Source of the DNA: Jatrophihabitans_A sp035248685 | Lineage (GTDB): Bacteria > Actinomycetota > Actinomycetes > Mycobacteriales > Jatrophihabitantaceae | Assembly: GCA_035248685.1 (NCBI GenBank) | Contig: DATFHF010000025.1 | Span: forward strand, 1 to 58,132 | DNA length: 58,132 nucleotides | Reading direction: 5' to 3' | Shown here: positions 41,601 to 49,359 of the stretch, piece by piece | How positions within the stretch are numbered: the first letter of the stretch is position 1 | How the letters are laid out: each line of letters begins with the position of its first letter | Program-made: the position numbers and the translations under genes | The notes under the pieces: generated by a model | Database searches by the model: none | The model's input: only the letters and a program-made list of their open reading frames with translations | Told to the model about the DNA's origin: nothing

Positions 41601-42634
41601 CGGTGAGCGGCGAACACCCGGTGCTGCTCGGCGGCCGACAGCCTGGCGTACAGCGGCAGCACCTCGGTGTCGGGTAGCCGCAGGCCGTTGATGGCATCGG
41701 CGGTGTCCCGGATTTCCCTTTCACCGGAAAGGAATACCAGGACGTCTCCGGCCGGCTCCCGGCGCAGCTCCTCGACCGCGTCGCAAATCGCGCTGATCTG
41801 GTCACGCTCGTCGGCATCGGGACGGTCCGGGTCGACGATCGGGCGGTAGCGCACCTCGACCGGGTAGCTGCGTCCGGACACCTCGACGACCGGACAGCCG
41901 TCGAAGTAGTCGGCGAACCGCTGCGGGTCGATGGTCGCCGAGGTGATGATCAGCTTTAGGTCGGGACGGTGGGGCAGCAGCTGCTTGAGGTAGCCGAGCA
42001 GGAAGTCGATGTTCAGGCTGCGCTCGTGCGCCTCGTCGATGATGATCGTGTCGTAGTTGCGCAGCATCCGATCGTGCTGGATCTCGGCCAGCAGGATGCC
42101 GTCGGTCATCAGCTTCACCAGGCTGGTCTCGCTTACCCGATCGGTGAAGCGCACCGCGAAGCCCACCGTCTCGCCGACCTGGGTATTGAGTTCGGCGGCG
42201 ATCCGCTCGGCGACCGCGCGGGCGGCGATCCGGCGAGGCTGGGTGTGCCCGATGGTGCCTTTTACGCCGCGTCCCAGCTCCAGGCACAGCTTCGGGATCT
42301 GGGTCGTCTTGCCGGATCCGGTCTCGCCGGCAATCACCACCACCTGGTTGTCCCGGATGGTGTCGATCAGGTCATCGTGGCGCTGGCTGACCGGTAGCTC
42401 GGCCGGGTAACTGATCGTCGGGACGGCGGCGCGGCGGGTGGCCAGCCGGCGTTCGGCGCGGTCTAGTTCGGCCAGCAGCGCTGTGCGGTCGTGGGCGGAG
42501 CGGCGACGCGCGTCCAGTCGACGGGTTAGTCGGTGCCGGTCGCGGGGGCCGAGGCTGTCGATCCGGCTACGCAGTTGTCGGTCGTTGGCGGGTTGGGCCG
42601 GCTGGGTAGCTGCGGGCGCGGAATCGGTAGACAT
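38645..42634 (-). CDS. hrpA: ATP-dependent RNA helicase HrpA
   Basis: 1329 residues, full length for the family. DEAH-box motifs: I, GETGSGKTTQIPKLCLELG; Ia, TQPRRIAARAVAERIA; II, DEAH in IIIDEAHERSLNIDFLLGYL; III, ITSATID; V, ATNVAETSLTVPGIKYVID; VI, KQRAGRCGR. Helicase-associated and OB-fold domains and a long DUF3418-type C-terminal region follow. It acts in mRNA processing or rescue of stalled ribosomes. ATG 42634 begins a charged Ser/Asp/Arg-rich N terminus. The last 14 codons overlap the convergent flavin reductase gene. Confidence 0.96.
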   Translation of the reverse strand: MSTDSAPAATQPAQPANDRQLRSRIDSLGPRDRHRLTRRLDARRRSAHDRTALLAELDRAERRLATRRAAVPTISYPAELPVSQRHDDLIDTIRDNQVVVIAGETGSGKTTQIPKLCLELGRGVKGTIGHTQPRRIAARAVAERIAAELNTQVGETVGFAVRFTDRVSETSLVKLMTDGILLAEIQHDRMLRNYDTIIIDEAHERSLNIDFLLGYLKQLLPHRPDLKLIITSATIDPQRFADYFDGCPVVEVSGRSYPVEVRYRPIVDPDRPDADERDQISAICDAVEELRREPAGDVLVFLSGEREIRDTADAINGLRLPDTEVLPLYARLSAAEQHRVFAAHRGRRIVLATNVAETSLTVPGIKYVIDAGTARISRYSQRTKVQLLPIEPISQASAKQRAGRCGRTSNGICIRLYSAEDHDARPEFTDPEIQRTNLASVILQMAALDLGAVDRFGFIDPPDSRQVADGIALLIELGALQQPAGGRNRLTGSGRQLSQLPVDPRLARMILEADQRGCLRDVLVLAAALSIQDPRERPVEHQQAADAQHARFADPASDFLAYLNLWRHLREQQQQLSSNQFRRMCRAEYLNYLRIREWQDLHGQLRQIVKSMRFTVGDQPTDTDQIHRSLLAGLLSHIGQKDSVRRDYLGARGARFAIFPGSALFRKQPQFVMAAELVETSRLWGRVNAAIEPEWAEELAPHLVKRSYSEPHWERRRAAVLAVERVTLYGVPLVVGRKVGYHRIDPQLCRELFIRHALVEGDWDSRQHFLQANRALLAEVAELENRARRRDLLIDDESIFAFYDKRIPDSVVSGRHFDAWWKKARRRDPHLLDLSVEQLLRPGADDVSVEQFPDRWTVGDFSAELSYRFEPGAADDGVTVQIPLPLLNDAVAAGLDWQVPGLRVELITALLRTLPKQLRRAVVPVPQTAAALAAALPDEPAGSTEHLTDILSAELGRLGIQLPADAWQLDRLPEHLRPTYQILDPTGAVLGQGKDLGALRRRFAPAVTATVQSVTADLARDRLTDWDFDELPEIVRRELPAAGRTGIVLTGYPALTDEDGTVAVRVFDNPVDQRRSHWAGTRRLLINTLPSPVKQLIRGLDQRQRLTLSRAPHGSPGALLADCVAAAVDSGLRAAGGPAWRRADFHALRQAVGADLVGRAAELLRVVEKIIVVRQEVQVRLAVPVGPPLRPVVAELNRQLDELIYPGFVLDTGAEQLPQLPRYLRAMAQRLDDAAANLPRDRDRQAQVEVALRDLDELRTKLADRVDPEQLAGLRWMIEEFRVSLFAQKLGTAYPVSLRRIQHAMDHLEDAAAGGPQSSASAASGNPAK

Positions 42635-42677
42635 CGGCGACTACCAGAGTAGTTCGCCGGGCGACCGAGTTAGTGCA

Positions 42678-42710
42678 GCTAGCAGCCGTGTTAGCTGTGC
42701 TAGCAGCCGT
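42678..42710. repeat. 21-bp tandem duplication at the protease 3' end
   Basis: The 12-mer GCTAGCAGCCGT occurs at 42678-42689 and 42699-42710, 21 bp apart. One copy contains the stop codon and last codons of the serine protease gene. Looks like a small slippage duplication. Confidence 0.5.
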
Positions 42711-43497
42711 CCGACCCGGCGATCGGCAGCCGATCGGCGGGCAACCGGAGCGCCGCCCGCAACCACAGCCGGTAGTTGTCGAGGCCGAATGCCGAGCTGT
42801 AGGAGGTGTAGTCCAGGCAGCCGCCCTGATGCAGACCGCCGATCACGCCGACCACCAGCGACACGGCCGGGTCGGCGGTGGCGATCAACCACGGTGCGCC
42901 GCTGGTGCCGCCCGGATAGCCGGCACAGTCCAGGCTTGGGTAGTCACCGGTGCGGTAGCTGGTGGTCGCACAGTTGACCGGCTGGTCGTCGATGCCGGCC
43001 GGATAGGCAGGCACCATGACTCGCCGGCCGGCCGGCGGCGCGCCGACCATCAGGTTGCCGCCACCGACCACGTCCTGGACGCCGACCGAGCGGCCCTGAA
43101 CGTTGATGCGGGCCAGCCGCAGGATCGCCACATCATGCTGCGGGTCCTGATTCGTCAGCCAGGACGGGTCGACGTAGGCGGCGATGCTGGTCCACACACC
43201 GTACGGCGTCCGGCCGGTGTCGTAGCCGGGTGCGAAGAGCAGGCCGGCCCCGGTGCCCGACACACAGTGCGCGGCGGTCAGGATCAGATCCCGGCCGGGA
43301 CTGCGCAGCACGCTGGCCGTGCAACTGTGTGGGTTGTCAATGCCCTGCGTGAACAGCGGGCCGACGGTCGGTAAGCCGGCGACGTGTACCGCCTGCGGGA
43401 GCGCCATGGGCTCCTGGGAGACGGCGGCACCGGCCGTCATGGGCAGCAGCGTCGCGATGAGGAGGGCGGCCAGCACCAGGAGTCGGGGTGGCCGCAT
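42700..43497 (-). CDS. Secreted trypsin-like serine protease
   Basis: 265 residues. Sec signal peptide (RPPRLLVLAALLIATLLPMTAGAA, cleavage near residue 25). Chymotrypsin-fold domain with the catalytic triad: His in LILTAAHCVSG, Asp in DPQHDVAILRL, Ser in AGYPGGTSGAPWLIA. Cysteine pairs (HSCTAS with AAHC, VNCATTS with LDCAGY, and GGCLDY with the C-terminal SDGC) suggest three disulfides. The start is the best ATG for a signal peptide, though the only purine-rich run (TGAGG) abuts it. Divergent from the small conserved gene at 43569. Probably released or attached to the cell surface. Confidence 0.88.
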   Translation of the reverse strand: MRPPRLLVLAALLIATLLPMTAGAAVSQEPMALPQAVHVAGLPTVGPLFTQGIDNPHSCTASVLRSPGRDLILTAAHCVSGTGAGLLFAPGYDTGRTPYGVWTSIAAYVDPSWLTNQDPQHDVAILRLARINVQGRSVGVQDVVGGGNLMVGAPPAGRRVMVPAYPAGIDDQPVNCATTSYRTGDYPSLDCAGYPGGTSGAPWLIATADPAVSLVVGVIGGLHQGGCLDYTSYSSAFGLDNYRLWLRAALRLPADRLPIAGSDGC

Positions 43498-43568
43498 CCT
43501 CAGATCATTGCCGGCCGACTTCGCCCCGGCCAAATCGAAGGCTGAGCCGGGTATGCCATGGTGGGGGC

Positions 43569-43919
43569 ATGGCGTCCTACTCGCTGAACCAAGCCGCGGT
43601 CGAACACGCCCGGCAGCTGATCGATCGGCGGCAGTACGTACTCGACAGCGACTGGGGTGACGTACAACCGAACGCGGCGGCACAGAACGACTACCTCGCT
43701 GCTCACGACTGGGCTGACTACGCAGCGTGGCATCTCGGGCTGACCGATGATGCCAACGATGAGACCAAGGCCCGATACGCATTCGTGTACGGCGATTTCC
43801 GTCGGCTGCACCGGACCGGCCTGATCGCCTGCGTCTACCGAGCATCGGAGTGGCGACACAAGGCCATCGAGCTCGCCGCTCATGACCTCTTGCAGCGGTT
43901 GGATTCGATCAGCGGCTAG
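43569..43919 (+). CDS. Conserved hypothetical protein, actinobacterial
   Basis: 116 residues. I recognise it as a widespread small actinobacterial hypothetical family, without known function: SYSLNQAAVEHARQLIDRRQYVLDSDWG, YAAWHLGLTDDANDETKARYAFVYGDFRRLHR and ACVYRASEWRHKAIELAAHDLLQRL. Strongly alpha-helical, soluble, rich in Trp/Tyr/His. It appears to be a single-domain cytoplasmic protein. The HNH gene starts 41 nt downstream but uses its own promoter. Confidence 0.82.
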   Translation: MASYSLNQAAVEHARQLIDRRQYVLDSDWGDVQPNAAAQNDYLAAHDWADYAAWHLGLTDDANDETKARYAFVYGDFRRLHRTGLIACVYRASEWRHKAIELAAHDLLQRLDSISG

Positions 43920-43946
43920 CCGGCCGGTTTTGTCGGTGGCTCGCTT

Positions 43947-43952
43947 TATTAT
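43947..43952 (+). promoter_or_regulatory. Candidate -10 box, leaderless HNH gene
   Basis: TATTAT, 7 nt before ATG 43960, in a short AT-rich stretch; no ribosome-binding site. Confidence 0.45.
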
Positions 43953-43959
43953 CGCTAGT

Positions 43960-45288
43960 ATGCTCGGTTTACTCGATGAGGTCCCCGAACCGGACTGGCT
44001 GGAGCATCCGGTGTATGCCGAGCAAGCGACGGCTGATCGGTTGAGTTCGCTGTTGGTACTGCCACCGGCGGCGCGGCCGACGGCTGCGCTGGCTGGGTTG
44101 GTGCCGGAGCGGCTGTCGGCCGGTGAGCGGGTCGATCTGTTGCGGTTGTTGGCCGAGCAGCGTAACTGGTTGGCCGCCGCGCAGGCGCGGGTGCTGGCCG
44201 CGATCGAGGACGGCGACCGGACCGAACTTGGTTTGGCGCAGGAAGAGGTGTCCCTCGCCCTCACGGTGCCGCCTCGCACGGCGCAGAGCATGCTCAAGAC
44301 CGCCCACACCCTGGTCCGGCAGTTACCGGCCACGTTGGGTTTGCTGACCGCCGGGAAGATCAGCGAGCGGCACGCCCGGGTGATCAGCGAGGCGTCCTGG
44401 CGGTTACCGACCGAGCTGGTGGCCGGGTTCGAGGCCAGAGTGACCGAGCGGGCAGGGCAGCAAACCCTCAGCCAGCTCACGCAGTCGGTGCGCCGGGCGG
44501 TGATCGCGCTGGACCCGGCCACTGCCGAAGTGCGGCACCGGCGGGCGTTGGCCGACCGGCGGGTCGGCCTGCATCCGGTGGAGGATGGCATGGTGGAGCT
44601 GCCGGTGCTGCTCGGCGCGGCCGAAGGGCAGCTAATCTTCACCCGGCTCACCGCCGCGGCATGCCTACTGCCGGCCACTGATCCCAGAACGATGGACCAG
44701 AAACGCGCCGACCTGCTCGTCGACGCCGTGTTATGCGGGCTGCCGGACGGGGCGCTCCCGAGGATGCAGGGCCGCCGGCCGGCCATCCAGGTGGTGGTCA
44801 GCGCCGACACCCTGCTCAACCTCAACGACCAACCGGCGCACCTGACCGGGTACGGGCCGATCACCGCCCAAGCAGCCCGCAGGCTGGCCGCCGATCAATC
44901 GGGCACCTGGCGCCGACTGCTCACCGACCCCGACACCGGCCAGCTACTCGACATCAGCCAACAGCACTACCGACCCGCGCAGCGGCTCCGCGACTACGTC
45001 CATGCCCGCGATGACACCTGCGCGTTCCCGACCTGCACCCAACCCGGCTACCGCTGCGAATACGACCACATCATCCCGTTCGCCGATGGCGGGAGCACTT
45101 CTCGCAGTAATGGGGCGTTGGCCTGCCGAAGGCACAACAACAGCAAAAACAACACCGGCTGGTCCTACACACTCGGCGCGGACGGTTCATTCATCTGGAC
45201 CACCAGCACCGGCCACAGTTACCGCGGTCGGCCACCCCAACGATGGGACAAGTTGTCAAGGTCGAGCGGGATTTACCAGTCGCGTTAG
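43960..45288 (+). CDS. DUF222 / 13E12-type HNH endonuclease
   Basis: 442 residues from ATG 43960. A large helical DUF222 domain (about 45-330; ERVDLLRLLAEQRNWLAAAQARVLAAI, AGKISERHARVISEA) precedes an HNH nuclease domain with zinc cysteines (CAFPTCTQPGYRCEYDH), catalytic DHIIPFADGG, the Asn in RSNGALACRRHNNSKNN, and a final W. This family is multi-copy and mobile in actinobacteria; REP13E12 copies in M. tuberculosis serve as the integration site of phiRv1. The last 5 codons lie inside the left direct repeat that borders the low-GC module, so its C-terminal end may have been replaced by that insertion. Confidence 0.9.
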   Translation: MLGLLDEVPEPDWLEHPVYAEQATADRLSSLLVLPPAARPTAALAGLVPERLSAGERVDLLRLLAEQRNWLAAAQARVLAAIEDGDRTELGLAQEEVSLALTVPPRTAQSMLKTAHTLVRQLPATLGLLTAGKISERHARVISEASWRLPTELVAGFEARVTERAGQQTLSQLTQSVRRAVIALDPATAEVRHRRALADRRVGLHPVEDGMVELPVLLGAAEGQLIFTRLTAAACLLPATDPRTMDQKRADLLVDAVLCGLPDGALPRMQGRRPAIQVVVSADTLLNLNDQPAHLTGYGPITAQAARRLAADQSGTWRRLLTDPDTGQLLDISQQHYRPAQRLRDYVHARDDTCAFPTCTQPGYRCEYDHIIPFADGGSTSRSNGALACRRHNNSKNNTGWSYTLGADGSFIWTTSTGHSYRGRPPQRWDKLSRSSGIYQSR

Positions 45289-45302
45289 CGTCAATCGGCC
45301 AG
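45263..45302. repeat. Left flanking direct repeat of the low-GC module (att-like)
   Basis: 30 nt at 45273-45302 match 47350-47379 at 26 of 30 positions; a shared CGAGCGG a few bases upstream extends the similarity by about 9 nt. Read on the minus strand it decodes to L-A-D-stop, a degenerate version of the last codons (LAEWRERGW) of the metallo-beta-lactamase-fold gene at the other end. It therefore looks like a duplicated 3' end of that gene. Confidence 0.65.
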
Positions 45303-45607
45303 GCGGTAGACGATCTGGGGCCTTCCGGACTACTACGCGACCTTGAAAGCTGCGTGCCTGCTGCGACGCGCGAGACACGTCGTCGTTTCCGATGACCGAG
45401 CATGAACAGTAAGATCCGCCGCCTAGAACGGTGGTTAACCGGACTGCCAACTATCTCATGCTACGAAGCTCCAGCGATGCGATGTAGCCTAGGAAACACA
45501 GCACGGATCAGGCAGCGCTTTGAAGACACGAGAGGGCTGCTCCTCTAAATCCACTATGCTAACGAGTGCTTCAGGTATTCTTCGCAGTCGAGAGATCTGG
45601 AGGAGAC
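45303..45607. other. Non-coding leader of the low-GC module
   Basis: About 305 nt without a convincing gene. GC content is visibly lower than in flanking genes and there are several stop codons in all frames. A purine-rich GGAGGAG stands directly upstream of ATG 45608. I see no tRNA, integrase remnant or terminal inverted repeat here. Confidence 0.5.
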
Positions 45608-46393
45608 ATGACGCAAGCGGATCAAACGGCACCAGCACCAGCCAACAAGGGTGTCAAGCAAGGCTTACCCAGCATGGACCTGCCCGCGGCTGAAGGGGCC
45701 GCGATGAAGCTGTGGAATGTCGCCCGTCTTGGCACTACGACGAAGCAAGCATTTGCCAGCGCAGTCGGACGTAAGAGCGCATCCGGTGGCAGCTGGGACA
45801 TGTTCCTAGCTGCGCTACGGGGTTACGGGTTGGTTGAGGTAAATGGCGGCCAGATCGGCCTATCGCCGATTGGTCAGCAAGTCGTCAACCCATCGGATCC
45901 GGAGAAGCAACGCGCTGCCCGGCGTACAGCGATTACGACACTTAAGGCGTATCGCGAACTCGTCACAGCGTTCGAGGGCACTCCGCCCCCCAGCAAAGAG
46001 GCCTTGGCCGGAAGGCTGCAGTTCGAGTATGGGAAGCAACAGGACGTGGCCGCGAAGGCCGCTCAAGCGTTCTTATCATCGATCGTTCACGCTGACATGA
46101 TCGACGCTGCCGGCAATGTGACTAGTTCCGGCGCGAATGTCGGACCGTCCCCCGAGCGAACCAATGCGTCAGACGAATCCTCTAAGGAAGAGCCGGCAGC
46201 GAAGATCGATCGTGCAGAAGAGGCGGAGGACTCTGATCATGGACTTGGTGAGATCGCGCGTGGCGCGCTTTCGCGGCGATTGGAGAATCGGGGATCACCG
46301 GTAACCTTGGCTTTGAGCCTCGATCTCTCCCGGTTCGAGGCGGCTGAAATCATCGAGATTCTTTGCGCCCTCGGCCTGGCGACGCATGACTGA
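45608..46393 (+). CDS. DUF5343-like winged-helix protein of the low-GC module
   Basis: 261 residues from ATG 45608, which has GGAGGAG 4 nt upstream. The N-terminal part (about 20-160) has the pattern of DUF5343 proteins: MDLPAAEGAAMKLWNVARL, a helix-turn-helix (TTTKQAFASAVGRKSASGGSWDMFLAALRGYGLVEVNGGQIGLSPIGQQVV), then helices LKAYRELVTAFEG and AAKAAQAFLSSIVHADMID. An acidic linker (about 170-210) joins it to a small C-terminal motif (GSPVTLALSLDLSRFEAAEIIEILCALG). Likely a DNA- or partner-binding sensor. Base composition and codons (more A/T third positions) differ from the chromosome. Its stop overlaps the next start by 8 nt. Family assignment is by eye. Confidence 0.7.
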   Translation: MTQADQTAPAPANKGVKQGLPSMDLPAAEGAAMKLWNVARLGTTTKQAFASAVGRKSASGGSWDMFLAALRGYGLVEVNGGQIGLSPIGQQVVNPSDPEKQRAARRTAITTLKAYRELVTAFEGTPPPSKEALAGRLQFEYGKQQDVAAKAAQAFLSSIVHADMIDAAGNVTSSGANVGPSPERTNASDESSKEEPAAKIDRAEEAEDSDHGLGEIARGALSRRLENRGSPVTLALSLDLSRFEAAEIIEILCALGLATHD

Positions 46394-47321
46394 GGCCGAT
46401 ATCGACGACAGCTCGATCTTTGCGACTACGGCCTCGGAGCTGTTCGACGGCGTTCGCTCTGTCGGCTCTGGGCGGGAACTGGCGCCTGCTCCCGCAATAG
46501 GCCACATCCTGGAGCGATGTGGCCTCGTCCTAGGCGGCGAGTTAACCGACGCGGGCAGAGCACTTTTCAAGCTGGCCTGGGTCCTTCGTAACGATAAGCA
46601 AGCCGAGGTTGCGCTCGGCCAAGCACTTCGTCAGCTCGTTCCGATCCAAGTCATTGAGCAGGAACTTCGCGGACTCGGACCGGTTCCCGAAGCGGGGGTG
46701 CTGGATCTTCTGCGACACCATCACGCTACGGGTCCCGGTCTCAATGTCGATCAGATTCGTCCGACGCTGCGGTGGCTGAACCGTGTCGGAGTGCTGGTCT
46801 ACTCCAACAAGACCAAAGCTGTGCGAAGCCTGGTTCCGGCGCCAGACGCGGCGCTGGCTGGTGAGGTTCAAGCGATTGCATCTATGGTCTCGCCCCGGAC
46901 ACCATATTTGAACGTGGTGAAATTACGTCGCATCATCCGCCCTCTTAAAGGCATCGTTTGGTGGGTTGATGCTCATTTCCACCCGCGAGCGATGGAGGAG
47001 CTTGCGGCGGAGCTCGATGTCCATCTTATAAAAGAGATCCGGATCATTTCCGGCGACGCGGAAAGCGTGCTCACGGAACGGTCCTTTAAGGACCTGCGCC
47101 GATTTAAAGCCGAAATGAGCAACTACGGTGTGACCGCTGAATGGCGCGTGGACCAACGCGGCATCCGCGACTGGCACGATCGTTGGGTCGCCGACAGGAC
47201 GGTGGTTTGGAATGTGCCTCCGATCAACACACTCTTGAAGAACGACTACTCGGAGATCTATCCCGCGAGTGAGCGGCCGCCGCTGGAAGAGTGGTGGGCT
47301 CGGTCCTCGACTCGCGCTTAG
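46386..47321 (+). CDS. Winged-helix plus PLD/MIT_C-like protein, candidate effector of the low-GC module
   Basis: 311 residues. The N-terminal half (1-165) is helical, with winged-helix-like segments (RCGLVLGGELTDAGRALFKLAWVL, PTLRWLNRVGVLVYSNKT). The C-terminal half (about 175-311) resembles phospholipase-D-like/MIT_C domains: LKGIVWWVDAHFHPRAMEELAAEL, VHLIKEIRIISGDAESV, EMSNYGVTAEWRVDQRGIRDWHDRWVADRTVVWNVPPINTLLKNDYSEI. The HDR motif could correspond to the His of HxK. A complete HKD pair is not seen, so it may be a single-motif nuclease or a non-catalytic member. It overlaps the upstream gene, implying a two-protein unit. Low GC like its partner. Confidence 0.65.
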   Translation: MTEADIDDSSIFATTASELFDGVRSVGSGRELAPAPAIGHILERCGLVLGGELTDAGRALFKLAWVLRNDKQAEVALGQALRQLVPIQVIEQELRGLGPVPEAGVLDLLRHHHATGPGLNVDQIRPTLRWLNRVGVLVYSNKTKAVRSLVPAPDAALAGEVQAIASMVSPRTPYLNVVKLRRIIRPLKGIVWWVDAHFHPRAMEELAAELDVHLIKEIRIISGDAESVLTERSFKDLRRFKAEMSNYGVTAEWRVDQRGIRDWHDRWVADRTVVWNVPPINTLLKNDYSEIYPASERPPLEEWWARSSTRA

Positions 47322-47340
47322 CGGTCGCGGCACTAGCAAC

Positions 47341-47379
47341 CGAGCGGTGTTACCAGCCGCGTTCGCGCCACTCGGCCAG
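47341..47379. repeat. Right flanking direct repeat at the 3' end of the MBL gene (att-like)
   Basis: 47350-47379 (26 of 30 identical to 45273-45302) contains the stop codon and last nine codons of the metallo-beta-lactamase-fold gene. Integration at the 3' end of a gene with its end restored is the pattern of many integrative elements. Confidence 0.65.
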
Positions 47380-48009
47380 TTGTGGCCGCTCCGTCCCCAG
47401 CGTCGAGTCGTTGCCGTGTCCGGGATAGAACCAGGTGTCATCGCCGTAGACGTCGAAGATTCGACTGACCACATCCCCGTAAAGCGAATCGAAGGCAGCC
47501 GGTGATGTCGTCCGGCCGACGCCGCCGGGGAACAGCGCATCGCCGGTGAACAGGTGTCCGGTGCCCTCCGGATCCTGGTAGTACAACGCGATCGAACCCG
47601 GGGTGTGGCCGCGCAGCTCGATCGCGGCCAACTCCAACTCGCCGACCTGCACCCGATCGCCATGCCGCAGCAGTCGGTCGGTCGGCACCGGGATGCCACC
47701 GGCATCAGCGGCACCGGCCAGCGTTCGCGCTCCGGTCTGGGCAACCAGGGCTCCGAGCGCCTGCCAGTGGTCTGGGTGCAGGTGCGTGGTCAGCACACTG
47801 CCGGCCGGCTCGCCGTCAAAGCTGCTGAACTCGACCAGTCGGTCTGCCTCCGCAGCGGCGTCGATCAGCAACGCCGCGCCGGTGGCAGTGCAGCGGATCA
47901 GGTAGACGTTGTTGTCGTAGCGACCCACCGCCAGCTTGGCGATCAGGGCCCCCGGCAGCTCACGCACGTCCATCGGGCCGCCGACGGCGACCCGGCCGGT
48001 GTAACTCAT
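47350..48009 (-). CDS. Metallo-beta-lactamase-fold hydrolase
   Basis: 219 residues, glyoxalase II-like. Metal motif TTHLHPDHWQALGAL (HxHxDH), third ligand in IELRGHTPGSIALYY, FTGDALFPGGVGRT with bridging Asp and the final histidine in WFYPGHGNDSTLG. It probably hydrolyses a thioester such as an S-acyl-mycothiol. ATG overlaps the stop of the DUF4032 gene (ATGA). A similar MBL gene stands near uvrA in mycobacteria (Rv1637c). Its 3' end is the apparent insertion point of the low-GC module. Confidence 0.9.
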   Translation of the reverse strand: MSYTGRVAVGGPMDVRELPGALIAKLAVGRYDNNVYLIRCTATGAALLIDAAAEADRLVEFSSFDGEPAGSVLTTHLHPDHWQALGALVAQTGARTLAGAADAGGIPVPTDRLLRHGDRVQVGELELAAIELRGHTPGSIALYYQDPEGTGHLFTGDALFPGGVGRTTSPAAFDSLYGDVVSRIFDVYGDDTWFYPGHGNDSTLGTERPQLAEWRERGW

Positions 48010-49262
48010 TCCGTAATCACCGGCATCTCCTCCGTGATGGGCTCGGTCAGTATGCGCACTCCGGCATCGGGCAGTTCCGACAATACGTTCTTGACGTAGT
48101 CCTCGACCGCGGCCTGCCGTCCCACATCCCGCCCGAGCCGTTCCGACATCAACCAGCGATGCTCGGAGATCTCGTAGAACAGCTCAGCATCCGGCAGCTT
48201 GCGGCGCAGTTCCGTCGGCACCATGCTGAGCACCCCGTAGAACTTCTCGTCCAACCAGCGCCTGGCCGCCAGATCCTCGGGAATATCGTGCTCGACGCCC
48301 TCGATCCACTTCGCCCGGAACCTGGCCAGGTCGGACAGGATCAACCGAGCCTGGTTCTCCTGCACCCGCATCCCGGTCAGCGCGAACACCCGCCGCGCGT
48401 GGTGCCCCGGTTCGACGATGTGCGTCTCGAACCGCAGCTTGCTGCCGGCATCCTCGGTACGAATACCGATCTCGGACACGTCGAACCCCAGCGAATTCAA
48501 CCGGCGAACCCGCTCCTCGATCCGGTAACTCTCCGTGGTCGGATACACCTCGTCATCGGTGAGCTCGGCCCACAGGCTCTCGTACCGCGGCTGCAACGCC
48601 TGCGCCGTCTCCACCGGATCCTCGGCCTCGGACAGGTAACCGCCGGCCTGCAAATCCATCAGCTCGCCGGCGATGTTCTCGGTCGCGATCGCCAGGTCAT
48701 GCATCCGCTGCCCGTGCGACAACTGCGGATGCGTCTCGCTGGTCTCGGCATCGACCAGATATGCCGCCAACGAACCGGCATCCCGGCGGAACAGCGTGTT
48801 CGACAGCGAGCAGTCACCCCAGAAGAAGCCGGTCAGATGCAACCGGACGAACAGCTGAGCCAGCGCGTCCAGCAGCCGGGAACGCAGATCCGGCAGTGAG
48901 CGCTCGGTGAACAGCGATCGGTAGGGCAGCGAGTACGGCAAGTGCTTGGTGATCAGCAGGCCGTCCAGGTGGTGCCCATCATGGTCACTGCGGTCGATCA
49001 CCGTGCCGAACGCGTCCACCACCGGCACCGACGCCTCGGCCAACTCCCGCAACAGGTAGTGCTCGCGCAGCACGTACCGCTCCGTCGCCTCCTTGAAGGC
49101 GAAGATCTGATTCCGAGCCCGGACGAAGCGCACCACGTGCCGGGAAATACCGCGTGGCACCTGGACGATCCGGGGGTCCGCCCACTCCTCCAGCGGCTTG
49201 TCGAACGGCAGGTCCAACAACTCGGTAGCGGCGCCGAGCGTGGTGATGGTGTAGTTGCCCAT
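48006..49262 (-). CDS. DUF4032 / lipopolysaccharide-kinase-like protein
   Basis: 418 residues. The N-terminal two thirds are a kinase-like fold: the lysine in QIFAFKEATERYVLREHYLLREL, catalytic loop GFFWGDCSLSNTLFRRDAG (D and N) and the metal aspartate in YLVDAETSETHPQ. The C-terminal third is DUF4032 (RLILSDLARFRAKWIEGVEHDIPEDLAARRWLDEKFY). It is soluble, with no membrane segment. Actinobacterial family, probably a small-molecule or protein kinase; substrate unknown. GGACGGGA precedes the ATG. Coupled with the MBL gene by a 4-nt overlap. Divergent from ung across 111 nt. Confidence 0.87.
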   Translation of the reverse strand: MGNYTITTLGAATELLDLPFDKPLEEWADPRIVQVPRGISRHVVRFVRARNQIFAFKEATERYVLREHYLLRELAEASVPVVDAFGTVIDRSDHDGHHLDGLLITKHLPYSLPYRSLFTERSLPDLRSRLLDALAQLFVRLHLTGFFWGDCSLSNTLFRRDAGSLAAYLVDAETSETHPQLSHGQRMHDLAIATENIAGELMDLQAGGYLSEAEDPVETAQALQPRYESLWAELTDDEVYPTTESYRIEERVRRLNSLGFDVSEIGIRTEDAGSKLRFETHIVEPGHHARRVFALTGMRVQENQARLILSDLARFRAKWIEGVEHDIPEDLAARRWLDEKFYGVLSMVPTELRRKLPDAELFYEISEHRWLMSERLGRDVGRQAAVEDYVKNVLSELPDAGVRILTEPITEEMPVITE

Positions 49263-49359
49263 TCCCGTCCTGCCCGTGAGCCGGTGTGCCCGTGCAGGCC
49301 CGAAAGCCCTGCTCCAGGGTAGTGGCCGGAGCCGACTGGCTCACCGCAGGGCAGCACGC

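Noticed and set aside
45303..45607. tRNA or integrase remnant as anchor of the low-GC island
   Set aside because: No cloverleaf, no terminal CCA-like tRNA end and no recombinase motif are visible; the anchor appears to be the MBL gene end instead.
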